Origin: Planctomycetota bacterium
GTDB taxonomy: Bacteria; Planctomycetota; Phycisphaerae; FEN-1346
DNA: 25,702 nucleotides
Assembly (NCBI GenBank): GCA_026387055.1
Contig: JAPLML010000098.1
Span: 1 to 25,702, forward strand
Reading direction: 5' to 3'
Under the pieces are notes generated by a model. The model saw nothing but the letters and a program-made list of their open reading frames with translations. It was not told where the DNA came from and searched no databases. Below are positions 1 to 7,518 of the stretch, piece after piece. The position numbers were made by a program, and so were the translations under genes. Positions within the stretch are counted from its first letter, which is position 1. The number at the start of each line of letters is the position of its first letter.

Positions 1-1
1 C

Positions 2-1057
2 ATCGGCTCGTGGGGCGTCCTGGGCGACGCCGGCAAGTTCTCGACCAACCTCCTGGAGACGCTCTGGGCCTACGCCCACTACACGGGCGACTGGGACCTC
101 GTGAAGGAGCGGTGGGCGATCGTGCGCAAGCTCTTCTGCACGCCCGCCGAGACGAAGTGGGTCACCTTCGGCCGCGAGGCCATCGCCGAGATGGGCGACG
201 AGGCGCCCCCCTGCCTCGCCATAGCCCGAATGGCCTACCGTGTTGGTGACATAGACATGTATAGCTACGCTTCGTATCTGTTCGCGCGCGAGCTCACACA
301 TCACTGGGTCAAGCAGCGGGGCGCGGCCTACTACCGCGCCAGCCAGCCGTGGCACACGATGGAAGCCATGCCCGAGGAGGCGTACCTGACGAACCTCTGG
401 GGCGACCTGGCCGCCTGGCAGATCGACGGGCCGACGTACCCCGCGAAAACCGGCGAGCGGCAGTACACGAACCGCTGGGTCCGCTTCAAGAACGAGGACG
501 TGGGCCGGTTCTACCGCGACTTCCTCCTCGCGGACGTGCGCCAGGAGCTCGACGTCCTCACGGAGCGGTGGGAGCCCAGGCGCCGGTTCACCAACGATTC
601 GCACATCATGCCGAGCCTGGTGCAGTTGCGGTCGCTCCTCCTCAACGAGCCGCCGGCGGACCTCGCGAAGATCGCCACGCCCGACCAGTTCGCCGGGCCG
701 GCCAGCGGCGTCATCGCCAGTTGCCTCGCGGTCCTGAGGACCAGCCACCCCACGCGCCGCGAGCGGCTCATCCCGGCGGGCGACCCCACGCTCCTCGCTC
801 CGGGCCTGGAACGCGAGGTCGCCGGGCCGAACACCTATCTCTGCCAGGCCGTCCAGTGGAGCGTCAAGGACGTGAAGCTCAAGGCCATCCGGCCCGTGTG
901 GCCGACGGTGACGTGGTGGGGCTGGAAGACCCCCAAGGGAGACCGGTGGTCGTTCGGCCAAGTCGTCCCGGCCCCGGACATGGTGCCGATCGACATCCAA
1001 GCCGTGCCGCTGAACTGGAACACGCAGGTCGTCGCCTACACGCTGCCGGAAAGGTGA
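2..1057 (+). CDS. C-terminal part of a glycosidase-like protein (5' end outside window)
   Basis: The reading frame is open from base 2 to a TGA at 1055-1057, giving 351 residues with no N-terminus. The start of the visible part (SWGVLGDAGKFSTNLLETLW, then AYAHYTGDWDLVKERW) reads like the helical repeats of an (alpha/alpha)6-barrel glycosidase, where such 'walk through the household' helices are common. The C-terminal 60 residues are Trp-rich and probably beta-structured. I cannot place it in a named glycoside hydrolase family and see no catalytic motif I can defend. A PD40 propeller gene follows 34 bases downstream on the same strand, which fits a secreted or periplasmic saccharide-related locus. 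The gene assignment is firm; the function is a weak structural guess. Confidence 0.6.
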   Translation: MGSWGVLGDAGKFSTNLLETLWAYAHYTGDWDLVKERWAIVRKLFCTPAETKWVTFGREAIAEMGDEAPPCLAIARMAYRVGDIDMYSYASYLFARELTHHWVKQRGAAYYRASQPWHTMEAMPEEAYLTNLWGDLAAWQIDGPTYPAKTGERQYTNRWVRFKNEDVGRFYRDFLLADVRQELDVLTERWEPRRRFTNDSHIMPSLVQLRSLLLNEPPADLAKIATPDQFAGPASGVIASCLAVLRTSHPTRRERLIPAGDPTLLAPGLEREVAGPNTYLCQAVQWSVKDVKLKAIRPVWPTVTWWGWKTPKGDRWSFGQVVPAPDMVPIDIQAVPLNWNTQVVAYTLPER

Positions 1058-1091
1058 GCGCGTGCCGCTTCTGGAAAGGTTGTGTCACTTG

Positions 1092-2087
1092 ATGAACTTT
1101 CGCTCAATCCTGTTCCTGGTGCTGGTTTTCGCTTTCACCCTCACCTGCCGGGCCGAGGAAAAGCCCTCCCTCCGCGCCGCCTGGCAGATGCCGCCCGTGT
1201 GCGACCCGCTCGCCGCGCCGCGGATCAAGGACCTCAAGGAGGAACTCCGGCAGACGGGCTACCGGCTGGTCATCGCCATCCATCCCGACAAGCCGCCGAG
1301 CCCCAAGGGCGAGTACCTGCCGCGGGACCTTTACGTCATCAACGCCGACGGCACGGGCCTCAAGCAACTCACCGATACGCCGGATGGAGAGGAGCGGACC
1401 CCGCGCGTCTCGCCCGACGGCAAGTGGTTCACGTACAATTACGGCGATATGCTCGTCGACGTGAAGACCCTCAAGACCCGGCGGCACGACGGCGGCTACG
1501 TCTGGGCGCGCGACAGCCGCCGGACCGTTTCCTGCGAGAAGGGCGGCATCGTCTACACCGACATCGAGACCGGCAAGGCCGGCGACCCGGTTCCCGTCAA
1601 GCGCCGCGTGGACATCGTGGACCTCTCGGCCGACGGCCGGTGGTTCATCTTCGAGATCCGCAACTACCTCGGCGCCCAGTACACGATTGACTTCATGCCC
1701 GCCGAAGGAGGCGACATCCGCAAACTGCCCAACCATCCGGTCAAGGCGGGCGAGTGCCATCCGGCCTTCTCCCCCGACGGCCGGTGGATGTGCTGGAACG
1801 GCGGCGAGAGCCTCGCCGTGCGCCGCTTCGACCCGTCGCTGCCCGACGGGACCGACGGCAACATCACCACGCTGCCGAAGGAGAAGATCGGACAGGACCC
1901 CTGCGGCCGCTGGTCGCACTGTGGGCGGTACATCGCCTACGTCAAGATACCGCACGCGGGTAACTGGAAGGTCCACAGCCCGCTGTGCATCGTCCGGGTG
2001 GCGGACGGCGAGACGGTCACGCTCAGCCCGCCCGGCTGGGTCGGGCATCACTGGGACTACGACTGGCTCCCCCCGGCGGAAGAATGA
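1092..2087 (+). CDS. Secreted PD40/TolB-like beta-propeller protein
   Basis: This encodes 331 residues. A hydrophobic N-terminus (MNFRSILFLVLVFAFTLTC, then RAEE) looks like a cleavable signal peptide, so the protein is probably exported. The mature part carries repeated PD40-type blades: LYVINADGTGLKQLTD, then several copies of the pattern [F/V]SPDG[R/K]W near residues 105, 175 and 230, as in TolB and the oligogacchride-sensing or peptidase-associated propellers. Such domains bind peptides or sugars; no enzymatic motif is visible. A GTG at 1062 with GGAAAGG upstream is an alternative start, but the ATG at 1092 places the signal peptide correctly at the N-terminus. The stop overlaps the start of the next gene (ATGA at 2084-2087), so the two are probably translationally coupled. 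Confidence 0.75.
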   Translation: MNFRSILFLVLVFAFTLTCRAEEKPSLRAAWQMPPVCDPLAAPRIKDLKEELRQTGYRLVIAIHPDKPPSPKGEYLPRDLYVINADGTGLKQLTDTPDGEERTPRVSPDGKWFTYNYGDMLVDVKTLKTRRHDGGYVWARDSRRTVSCEKGGIVYTDIETGKAGDPVPVKRRVDIVDLSADGRWFIFEIRNYLGAQYTIDFMPAEGGDIRKLPNHPVKAGECHPAFSPDGRWMCWNGGESLAVRRFDPSLPDGTDGNITTLPKEKIGQDPCGRWSHCGRYIAYVKIPHAGNWKVHSPLCIVRVADGETVTLSPPGWVGHHWDYDWLPPAEE

Positions 2088-3124
2088 TGATCATGACAAA
2101 GCTCGCCCTTGCATCCTGCATCACGGCGCTTGTCCTGTTGGCCGTATCATGCAAGCAGGCGGATCAGCCTCCGCCCGCGACCGCCGCCCCGCCCGTCATC
2201 ACCACCCCCAGCGGCGTAACGATGGTTGCGATCCCGGGCGGCTCGTTCGAGATGGGAAGCGCCGCGAGCCGCGAGAAAGACGAAACCCCGCACAGCGCCT
2301 ACGTCAGCGCGTTCTACATGGACCAGTATGAAGTGACCCAGGAGCACTTCGAGAAGGTGCTGGGCCGGAACCCCTCGCGGTGGAAAGAGCCGAAGAACCC
2401 CGTCGAGCAGATCCGCTGGAAGGACGCCGCCGAGTACGCCAGCGCCCGCTCGCGCCTCGAGGGCCTCGAGCCGGCGTACGACCCGAAGACGTGGCGCTGT
2501 AACTTCGAGTCCGCCGGCTACCGCCTCCCCACGGAGGCCGAGTGGGAGTACGCCTGCCGCGCGGGCACGCGGACGGAGTACGCTTTCGGCGACGCCCCCT
2601 CGGCCCTCGGCGAATACGCCTGGTTCAAGGAGAATTGCACGCGGAGCCCCCGGCCCGTCGGCGGCAGGAAGCCCAACCCCTGGGGCCTCTATGATATGTA
2701 TGGCAATGTCTGGGAATGGTGCAACGACTTCTACAAAGAAGACTCCTACGCGTCGAGCCCCGAGCGGGACCCGCGCGGGCCGCCAGGCGGCGAGACGCGG
2801 GTCCTCCGCGGCGGATGCTGGAATTCCCGCGCGTGCATGTGCCGCTCGGCCTACAGCAACGACGAGAACCCCGGCTACACCGACGCGTGCTTCGGCCGGG
2901 ACGTGCACGTCTTCGTGGGCTTTTCGAGCCCGCCGCGGGAGCGGCGGGAGACTCTCCCCTTCGGCATCTCCCGCTGCTTCCGCAGCGGGCTCGGGCGAAG
3001 CCCTGGCGCGCGAGTCAGCGGGCCTTGCGCCCCTCGCGGTACGCCTCCAGCGCCGCGGGGAACGGGCCGAGGGCGCGCTCGAAGATGCCGAGCGAGTACG
3101 CGATCGCCAGGCCGTAGTTGGTGA
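2084..3124 (+). CDS. SUMF1/FGE-fold lipoprotein, non-catalytic type, with abnormal C-terminus
   Basis: This encodes 346 residues. The N-terminus ends in a lipobox-like LLAVSC (Cys23), followed by a Pro/Ala-rich linker and then a formylglycine-generating-enzyme (SUMF1) fold: VAIPGGSFEMGS, MDQYEVTQEHF, GYRLPTEAEWEYACRAGT, NPWGLYDMYGNVWEW and RVLRGGCWN. In true FGEs two cysteines after RGGS(F/W) hold copper. Here the first position is Ser (WNSRACMC), so the protein is more likely a carbohydrate- or surface-binding relative, a type expanded in planctomycetes. After DACFGRDVH the usual final GFR-V strand is not recognisable. The frame instead continues through a 67-bp hairpin and 110 bases of the antisense 3' end of hydF, so roughly the last 65 residues are probably not native. 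Start chosen on the ATGA overlap with the propeller gene. Confidence 0.72.
   Translation: MMIMTKLALASCITALVLLAVSCKQADQPPPATAAPPVITTPSGVTMVAIPGGSFEMGSAASREKDETPHSAYVSAFYMDQYEVTQEHFEKVLGRNPSRWKEPKNPVEQIRWKDAAEYASARSRLEGLEPAYDPKTWRCNFESAGYRLPTEAEWEYACRAGTRTEYAFGDAPSALGEYAWFKENCTRSPRPVGGRKPNPWGLYDMYGNVWEWCNDFYKEDSYASSPERDPRGPPGGETRVLRGGCWNSRACMCRSAYSNDENPGYTDACFGRDVHVFVGFSSPPRERRETLPFGISRCFRSGLGRSPGARVSGPCAPRGTPPAPRGTGRGRARRCRASTRSPGRSW
2926..2992. terminator. 26-bp-arm inverted repeat between convergent genes (possible bidirectional terminator)
   Basis: Arms 2926-2951 and 2967-2992 pair over 26 bases with three differences, around a 15-base loop. The element lies inside the open frame of the SUMF1-like gene and 23 bases from the hydF stop codon. 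Neither side has a U-tract, so an intrinsic terminator is not certain; it may be a dispersed palindromic repeat that acts as an mRNA 3' end for both convergent genes. Confidence 0.6.
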
Positions 3125-4250
3125 TCGGGACGCCGGCCTTGCGGCAGCGGATCATCCGCGAGAGCATTTCGCGCCGGTTCCACATGCACCCCCCGCAATG
3201 GACGATGAGCTTGTAGAGCGCCAGGTCGTCGGGGAAATCGTGGCCCTGGACGCTGGTGAACTCCAGCTTCCCGCCGACGTACTGCGTGAGCCACCGCGGA
3301 ATCTTGACGCGGCCGATGTCCTCGCCGATGGGATGATGGGTGCACGCCTCGGCGATGAGCACGCGGTCGCCCGGCTTCAGGGAATCGATCGCCAGCGCCC
3401 CGCGCACGAGCTCCGGCAGGTCGCCCTTGTACCGGGCAAAGAGGATCGAGAAGCTCGTCAGGAGCACGTCCGGCGGCGTGTCGCCCGCCACCTTCAGGAA
3501 CCCCTGCGAGTCGGTGACCACGAGGGCGGGCGGGCGGTTCAGCCGGTCGAGCGCGTCGCGAAGCTCGCGCTCCTTCACGACCATGCAGTACGCGTCGACG
3601 TCGAGCACGTCGCGGATGGCCTGGACCTGCGGCAGGATGAGCCGCCCTTTCGGCGCCTCCAGGTCGATCGGCACCACGAGCACCACCAACTCGCCCGCGG
3701 GCACGAGGTCGCCGATAATCGCCGGCGCGTTGATGAACTCCTCCGGCGCGGTCCGGATGAGCGCCTCGCGAAGGTCCAGCACCCCCTCGCCGCGGCTCGC
3801 CACGGTCCGCACGAGCGGGATCTTCAGGCCCTTGAGGCGCGCGGCGGTATCGGCGGCGGGCAGGCCCAGGTCGGCCTTGTTCGACACCACGATGAGGGGC
3901 GCCTGGCGGCGCCGGAGTTCCTCGAGCATCGCCTCCTCGAACGGCCCCCACTGGCCCGCCTCCAGGACGATGATGCCCACGTCGGTGCGGTCGAAGACCT
4001 GGCGCGTGCGGGCGACCCGCATCTCGCCCAGCGCGCCCGCGTCGTCGATCCCCGCCGTGTCGATGAAGAGGACCGGGCCGACGGGCAGGAGCTCCATCGG
4101 CTTCTCGACCGGGTCGGTGGTGGTGCCCGCCACGTCGGAGACGATCGAGACCTGCTGGCGCGTCAGGGCGTTCAGGAGCGACGACTTCCCGACGTTCCGG
4201 CGCCCGAAGATGCCGATGTGCAGGCGAAAACCTTTCGGCGTTCCTCGCAT
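3015..4250 (-). CDS. hydF: [FeFe]-hydrogenase maturation GTPase HydF
   Basis: HydF is the scaffold that receives the 2Fe subcluster precursor made by HydE and HydG and delivers it to apo-HydA. The 411-residue protein shows the G-domain motifs in order: P-loop GRRNVGKS (16-23), TTTDP (43-47), DTAG (64-67) and NKAD (124-127). The C-terminal Fe-S site is CTH (303-305) plus HCGGC (351-355), the HydF-specific CxH...HCxxC signature. An upstream extension of the frame to 4418 only translates a GC-rich palindromic repeat, so the ATG at 4250 is used; its ribosome site (TGGA) is weak. It is the last gene of the operon, 231 bases after aspA. Length and motifs are typical for the family. Confidence 0.96.
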   Translation of the reverse strand: MRGTPKGFRLHIGIFGRRNVGKSSLLNALTRQQVSIVSDVAGTTTDPVEKPMELLPVGPVLFIDTAGIDDAGALGEMRVARTRQVFDRTDVGIIVLEAGQWGPFEEAMLEELRRRQAPLIVVSNKADLGLPAADTAARLKGLKIPLVRTVASRGEGVLDLREALIRTAPEEFINAPAIIGDLVPAGELVVLVVPIDLEAPKGRLILPQVQAIRDVLDVDAYCMVVKERELRDALDRLNRPPALVVTDSQGFLKVAGDTPPDVLLTSFSILFARYKGDLPELVRGALAIDSLKPGDRVLIAEACTHHPIGEDIGRVKIPRWLTQYVGGKLEFTSVQGHDFPDDLALYKLIVHCGGCMWNRREMLSRMIRCRKAGVPITNYGLAIAYSLGIFERALGPFPAALEAYREGRKAR

Positions 4251-4271
4251 GTAGTGATTTCCATCATGTAG

Positions 4272-4290
4272 GCCGGGGCAACGCCCCGGC
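4272..4290. repeat. Short GC-rich hairpin upstream of hydF
   Basis: GCCGGGGC and GCCCCGGC pair perfectly over 8 bp around a 3-base loop. It lies in the 231-base aspA-hydF gap (4251-4481), which otherwise holds only the three-hairpin element at 4346-4440 and no recognisable gene. Similar GTAGGCCGGG-type hairpins occur near 9869 and 22226, suggesting a dispersed family. Confidence 0.55.
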
Positions 4291-4345
4291 AGCGTTCGGT
4301 GCGTGCAGAGCACCCGTGCGGATTCACCATGCCCCTTGCTTCCTG

Positions 4346-4440
4346 CCCTCTCCCCTTGCGGGAGAGGGGTCGGGGGTGAGGGGGCCTGGCGGCGATCGCC
4401 CTCACCCGGCTGCGCCACCCTCTCCCGTCAAGGGAGAGGG
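4346..4440. repeat. Three-hairpin palindromic repeat (CCCTCTCCC family)
   Basis: Three perfect 9-bp stems lie in tandem: 4346-4354 with 4360-4368, 4374-4382 (GGGTGAGGG) with 4399-4407, and 4418-4426 with 4432-4440. The outer two hairpins use the same CCCTCTCCC/GGGAGAGGG arms. This is the widespread bacterial dispersed repeat whose spurious translation reads PLPQGERG-like. It sits inside the hydrogenase operon between aspA and hydF. Confidence 0.8.
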
Positions 4441-4481
4441 TAAACCGCACTGCAACACTGGACCCATGCCGAGCACGCACC

Positions 4482-5894
4482 CTACGTGTTGTCCTTCTTC
4501 GGCGGCGAGCCGAGGCGGGTGACGGCCTCGGAGGAGACCAGGGCGTCGAACTGCGGGCCCGTCAGCAGGCCCCGGTCGATGACCACCTGGCGGACGGTCT
4601 TGCCCATCGCCTGGGCCTCCCCAGCCACGCGCGTGGCCGCCTCGTACCCGATCCCCTCGACGAGGGCCGTGACGCTCGCGGTCGCGCTCTCGACGTGTCG
4701 GCGGCAGCGCTCGGCGTCGGCCGCCAGGCCCGCCACGCACAGCGTCCGGAAGATCAGGCACGCCCGCGCCAGAAGCGTGAGGCTCCCCAGCAGGGCGTCG
4801 GCGATGACCGGCAGGAAGGTGTTGAGTTCGAGGTTCCCCATCGAGCAGGCGATGGTGATCGTCTGGTCGTTGGCCATGACGACCATGGCCGCCTGCGAGA
4901 CGGCCTCGGGGATGACCGGGTTCACCTTGCCGGGCATGATCGAGGAGCCCGCCTGCCGCGGGGGCAGGCGCAGCTCGCCGATGCCGCCCTCCGGGCCGGA
5001 CGACAGGAGCCGCAGGTCCGTCGCGATCTTGAGCAGGTTCGACGCCAGGGCCTTGAGGATGCCGCTGACCTCGACGAAGGCGTCGGTGTTCTGCGTGGCC
5101 TCGACCAGGTTCTCGGCCCGCGCGAGGCCGAGGCCCGTGATGTCCCGCAGGTGGTCGATGGCGCGGAAGATGTAGGTCCGCGGGGCGGCCAGGCCCGTCC
5201 CGATCGCCGTGCCGCCGAGGTTCACAACCCGCAGCCGCTCCTCACATTTATAGATACGCCAGCGGTCACGGGCGAAGGCCTCGGCGTAGGCCGACATCTC
5301 GCGGCCGAGCGTCGTGAGGACCGCGTCCTGGAGCTGCGTGCGGCCGACCTTGACGATCCCCGCCATCTCCTTCTCGCGCTTCTGGAACTCTTCCAGCAGC
5401 GCGGTCGCCTCCCTCTCCAGGCGGCGCAGGAGGCCGATGGCCGCCACGCGCAGAGCCGTCGGGTACGTATCGTTCGTCGACTGGTGCAGGTTCAAGTCGT
5501 CGACGGGGTCGAGCGCCGCGTAGTCGCCGAGCGGGCGGCCGAGGATCTGGAGGGCGCGGTTCGCGAGGACCTCGTTGACGTTCATGTTCGTGGAAGTGCC
5601 CGCGCCGCCCTGGAGGGCATCGACCACGACGTGGCGGTCGAGCATCCCCTCCATCATCTCCATGCAGGCGGCCTCGATGGCGCGGAACTTCTCGTCGTCC
5701 CAGCGTCCGAGCTCGTGGTTCGTGCGGGCGCAGGCGAGCTTGACCGTCCCGTAGGCGTGGACGAGCGCCGGGTGAACCGGCCGGCCGGCCAGCGGGAAAT
5801 TCTCGATCGCCCGTTCGGTGTGGATGCCGTGAAGCGCATCCGCCGGAACGTCGCGCTCGCCCAGAAGGTCACACTCTTTGCGGTATTCAGCCAT
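4482..5894 (-). CDS. aspA: Aspartate ammonia-lyase (aspartase)
   Basis: It converts L-aspartate reversibly to fumarate and ammonium, as a cytosolic homotetramer. The 470-residue protein has the aspartase/fumarase signatures TSTNMNVNEV (100-109), HQSTNDTYPTA (137-147) and the mobile catalytic loop GSSIMPGKVNP (316-326) with the catalytic serine. Length is normal. Fumarase is the main alternative; sequence features and context favour aspartase. The start ATG has GAGG 8 bases upstream. The gene lies between hydG and hydF, a setting I recall from other anaerobes with [FeFe] hydrogenases. There the enzyme could provide ammonium for the bridgehead amine of the H-cluster dithiomethylamine ligand; that role is inference. 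Confidence 0.93.
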   Translation of the reverse strand: MAEYRKECDLLGERDVPADALHGIHTERAIENFPLAGRPVHPALVHAYGTVKLACARTNHELGRWDDEKFRAIEAACMEMMEGMLDRHVVVDALQGGAGTSTNMNVNEVLANRALQILGRPLGDYAALDPVDDLNLHQSTNDTYPTALRVAAIGLLRRLEREATALLEEFQKREKEMAGIVKVGRTQLQDAVLTTLGREMSAYAEAFARDRWRIYKCEERLRVVNLGGTAIGTGLAAPRTYIFRAIDHLRDITGLGLARAENLVEATQNTDAFVEVSGILKALASNLLKIATDLRLLSSGPEGGIGELRLPPRQAGSSIMPGKVNPVIPEAVSQAAMVVMANDQTITIACSMGNLELNTFLPVIADALLGSLTLLARACLIFRTLCVAGLAADAERCRRHVESATASVTALVEGIGYEAATRVAGEAQAMGKTVRQVVIDRGLLTGPQFDALVSSEAVTRLGSPPKKDNT

Positions 5895-5910
5895 GGGGCA
5901 GCCTCACATG

Positions 5911-6036
5911 ATCGATTTTCGATTTTTGATTTTGGATTTTCGATTGAACGGCGACCGCTCGCGCCGCGCAAGCACGACGGCGCACTTGCCTGCGCGCCTT
6001 TCAAATCTAAAATCGAAAATCTAGAATCTAAAATTA
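5911..6036. repeat. AT-rich inverted-repeat element (GATTTT family), no gene inside
   Basis: A T-rich arm at 5911-5945, built from repeated GATTTT(C/T/G) units, is mirrored by an A-rich arm at 6002-6036. About 56 bases of GC-rich sequence lie between them and are partly palindromic too (GCGCAAG with CTTGC). The element fills the aspA-hydG gap, and the hydG stop codon (6034-6036) lies in its right arm. The same repeat family frames the four-helix-bundle gene at 13660-14107. Confidence 0.75.
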
Positions 6037-7464
6037 GAAGTACAAGTCTCTCTTCTCCGTCGTGCGGATCGCGTCCAGCCGCCGCAGGAGCTCCGCCTTC
6101 GCCGGCCCTTCCTCCAGCCGCGCGACCTCTTCCGAGATCAGCCGCTCGCCGGCGGCGCGGGTCTCGGGCGAGGCGTAGTCGGTCAGGTACTCCTCGAGCG
6201 TCGTCAAGGCGTTCGGCGTGCAGAAGCGCTTGATGAACCCAGGGATGGCGAACTCCATGAAGTGCTCGCCCGTGCGCCCGACGCGGTAACAGGCGGTGCA
6301 GAAGCTCGGCACGTAACCGTCCTGGATGAGCTCGCGGAGCACGGCGTCGAGGGGGCGGATGTCGCCCAGCTCGAACTGCTCGCGCTCCATCACCTGGGTG
6401 TCGCCCGCCTCGGTGTACCCGCCGATCTCGATGCGGCTGCCGGCGTCGATCTGCGACACGCCGAAGCCCAGCACCTCGCGCCTGAGGCTCGGGTTCTCGC
6501 GGGCCGTGCAGATGAGGCCCGTGTACGGCACGCTCAGGCGCAGGATGGCGATGAGGCGCTTGAACTCCTCGTCCTTCACCAGGTGCGGCCACTCCATCCT
6601 CACGCCGCAGGCCGGCCGCAGCCGGGGGAAACTGATCGTGTGCGGCCCCACACCGTACCGCTCCTGGAGGTGCAGGGCGTGCGCCACGAGGCCCAGCACC
6701 TCGAACCGCCAGTCGGCCAGGCCGAAGAGGACGCCGATGCCGACGTCGTCGCAACCGGCCTCCATCGCGCGGCTGGGGCCGTCGAGGCGGAAGAGGTAAT
6801 CGGCCTTCCGCGTGCCGGGCGGGTGCAGGCGGGCATACGTCGCATGGTGATAGGTCTCGTGGAAGATCTGGTACGTGCCGATGCCCGCCTCCTTGACCTT
6901 GCGGTAGCCCTCGGGGTCCAGGGGCGCGGCGTTGACGTTGACGCGGCGGATTTCGCCGCGGCCCGTGCGCGTCGCATAGACCGTGCGGACGCAGCGCGCG
7001 ATGAAATCAGCGTCGTAGGCCCCGTGCTCGCCGAAGACCAGGATGAGCCGCTTGTGCCCCGCCCGCTCGAGGGCCTCGACCTGCGTGCGGAGCTCGCCGG
7101 GCGAAAGGGTCCGCCGCACGGCCTCGGCGTTCGAACGCCGGAAGCCGCAGTAAAAACAGTCGTTCACGCACCGGTTCCCGACGTAGAGCGGCGCGAAGAG
7201 GACGATCCGGTTGCCGTACACGTCGCGCTTGAGCCGGCGCGCGGCCTCGAAGATCTCCTCCGCCCGCTCGGGCGCATCGGCGGCCACGAGGGCGGCGGTC
7301 TCCTCGACCGTCAGGGCCTGTTTGGCGAGACTCTTGGCGATGATCTCGCGCACGCGGACGGCATCGGATTTCGTTTCGCCAACCAGTCGGGTCAGCCGCG
7401 CGTCGTCAATGAAGTCGACCGCGCCGGCACTCAGGGTCATGGAAGCCATCTTACTCATCGTCAT
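6034..7464 (-). CDS. hydG: [FeFe]-hydrogenase H-cluster radical SAM maturase HydG
   Basis: HydG cleaves tyrosine by radical SAM chemistry to p-cresol, CO and cyanide, and builds the Fe(CO)2(CN) synthon of the H-cluster. The 476-residue protein has the radical-SAM cluster motif CVNDCFYC (Cys99, 103, 106; CX3CX2C) and the HydG-specific C-terminal cluster motif CX2CX22C (Cys389, 392, 415). That second motif separates it from thiazole synthase ThiH. The start may be 7464, or two codons later at 7458, where TAGGG is better spaced. It follows hydE after 54 bases and precedes aspA. The stop codon touches an AT-rich repeat. Confidence 0.96.
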   Translation of the reverse strand: MTMSKMASMTLSAGAVDFIDDARLTRLVGETKSDAVRVREIIAKSLAKQALTVEETAALVAADAPERAEEIFEAARRLKRDVYGNRIVLFAPLYVGNRCVNDCFYCGFRRSNAEAVRRTLSPGELRTQVEALERAGHKRLILVFGEHGAYDADFIARCVRTVYATRTGRGEIRRVNVNAAPLDPEGYRKVKEAGIGTYQIFHETYHHATYARLHPPGTRKADYLFRLDGPSRAMEAGCDDVGIGVLFGLADWRFEVLGLVAHALHLQERYGVGPHTISFPRLRPACGVRMEWPHLVKDEEFKRLIAILRLSVPYTGLICTARENPSLRREVLGFGVSQIDAGSRIEIGGYTEAGDTQVMEREQFELGDIRPLDAVLRELIQDGYVPSFCTACYRVGRTGEHFMEFAIPGFIKRFCTPNALTTLEEYLTDYASPETRAAGERLISEEVARLEEGPAKAELLRRLDAIRTTEKRDLYF

Positions 7465-7483
7465 CCCTACACTTTCAAGAACG

Positions 7484-7501
7484 CGCCTGCCAAGGCGGGC
7501 G
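7484..7501. repeat. Hairpin repeat copy 1 (AACGCGCC...GGCGGCTGA family)
   Basis: An 8-bp stem (one G-T pair) with a 2-base loop lies in the hydE-hydG gap. The 27-base unit around it recurs at 9827-9853 with three differences. Two of these swap a C-G pair for G-C, and the third turns the G-T pair into G-C, so the stem is conserved. Confidence 0.6.
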
Positions 7502-7518
7502 GCTGACCAACCCCCTGC

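Noticed and set aside
2233..2900. A catalytic formylglycine-generating enzyme with sulfatase partner
   Set aside because: The first of the two copper-binding cysteines is absent and no sulfatase is encoded nearby.
4251..4418. N-terminal extension of HydF by 56 residues
   Set aside because: The extension translates the CCCTCTCCC repeat; HydF alignments begin at the ATG at 4250.
5908..6036. AT-rich repeats as a CRISPR array
   Set aside because: Units are short, directly adjoining and in inverted arms, with no regular spacers or cas genes.
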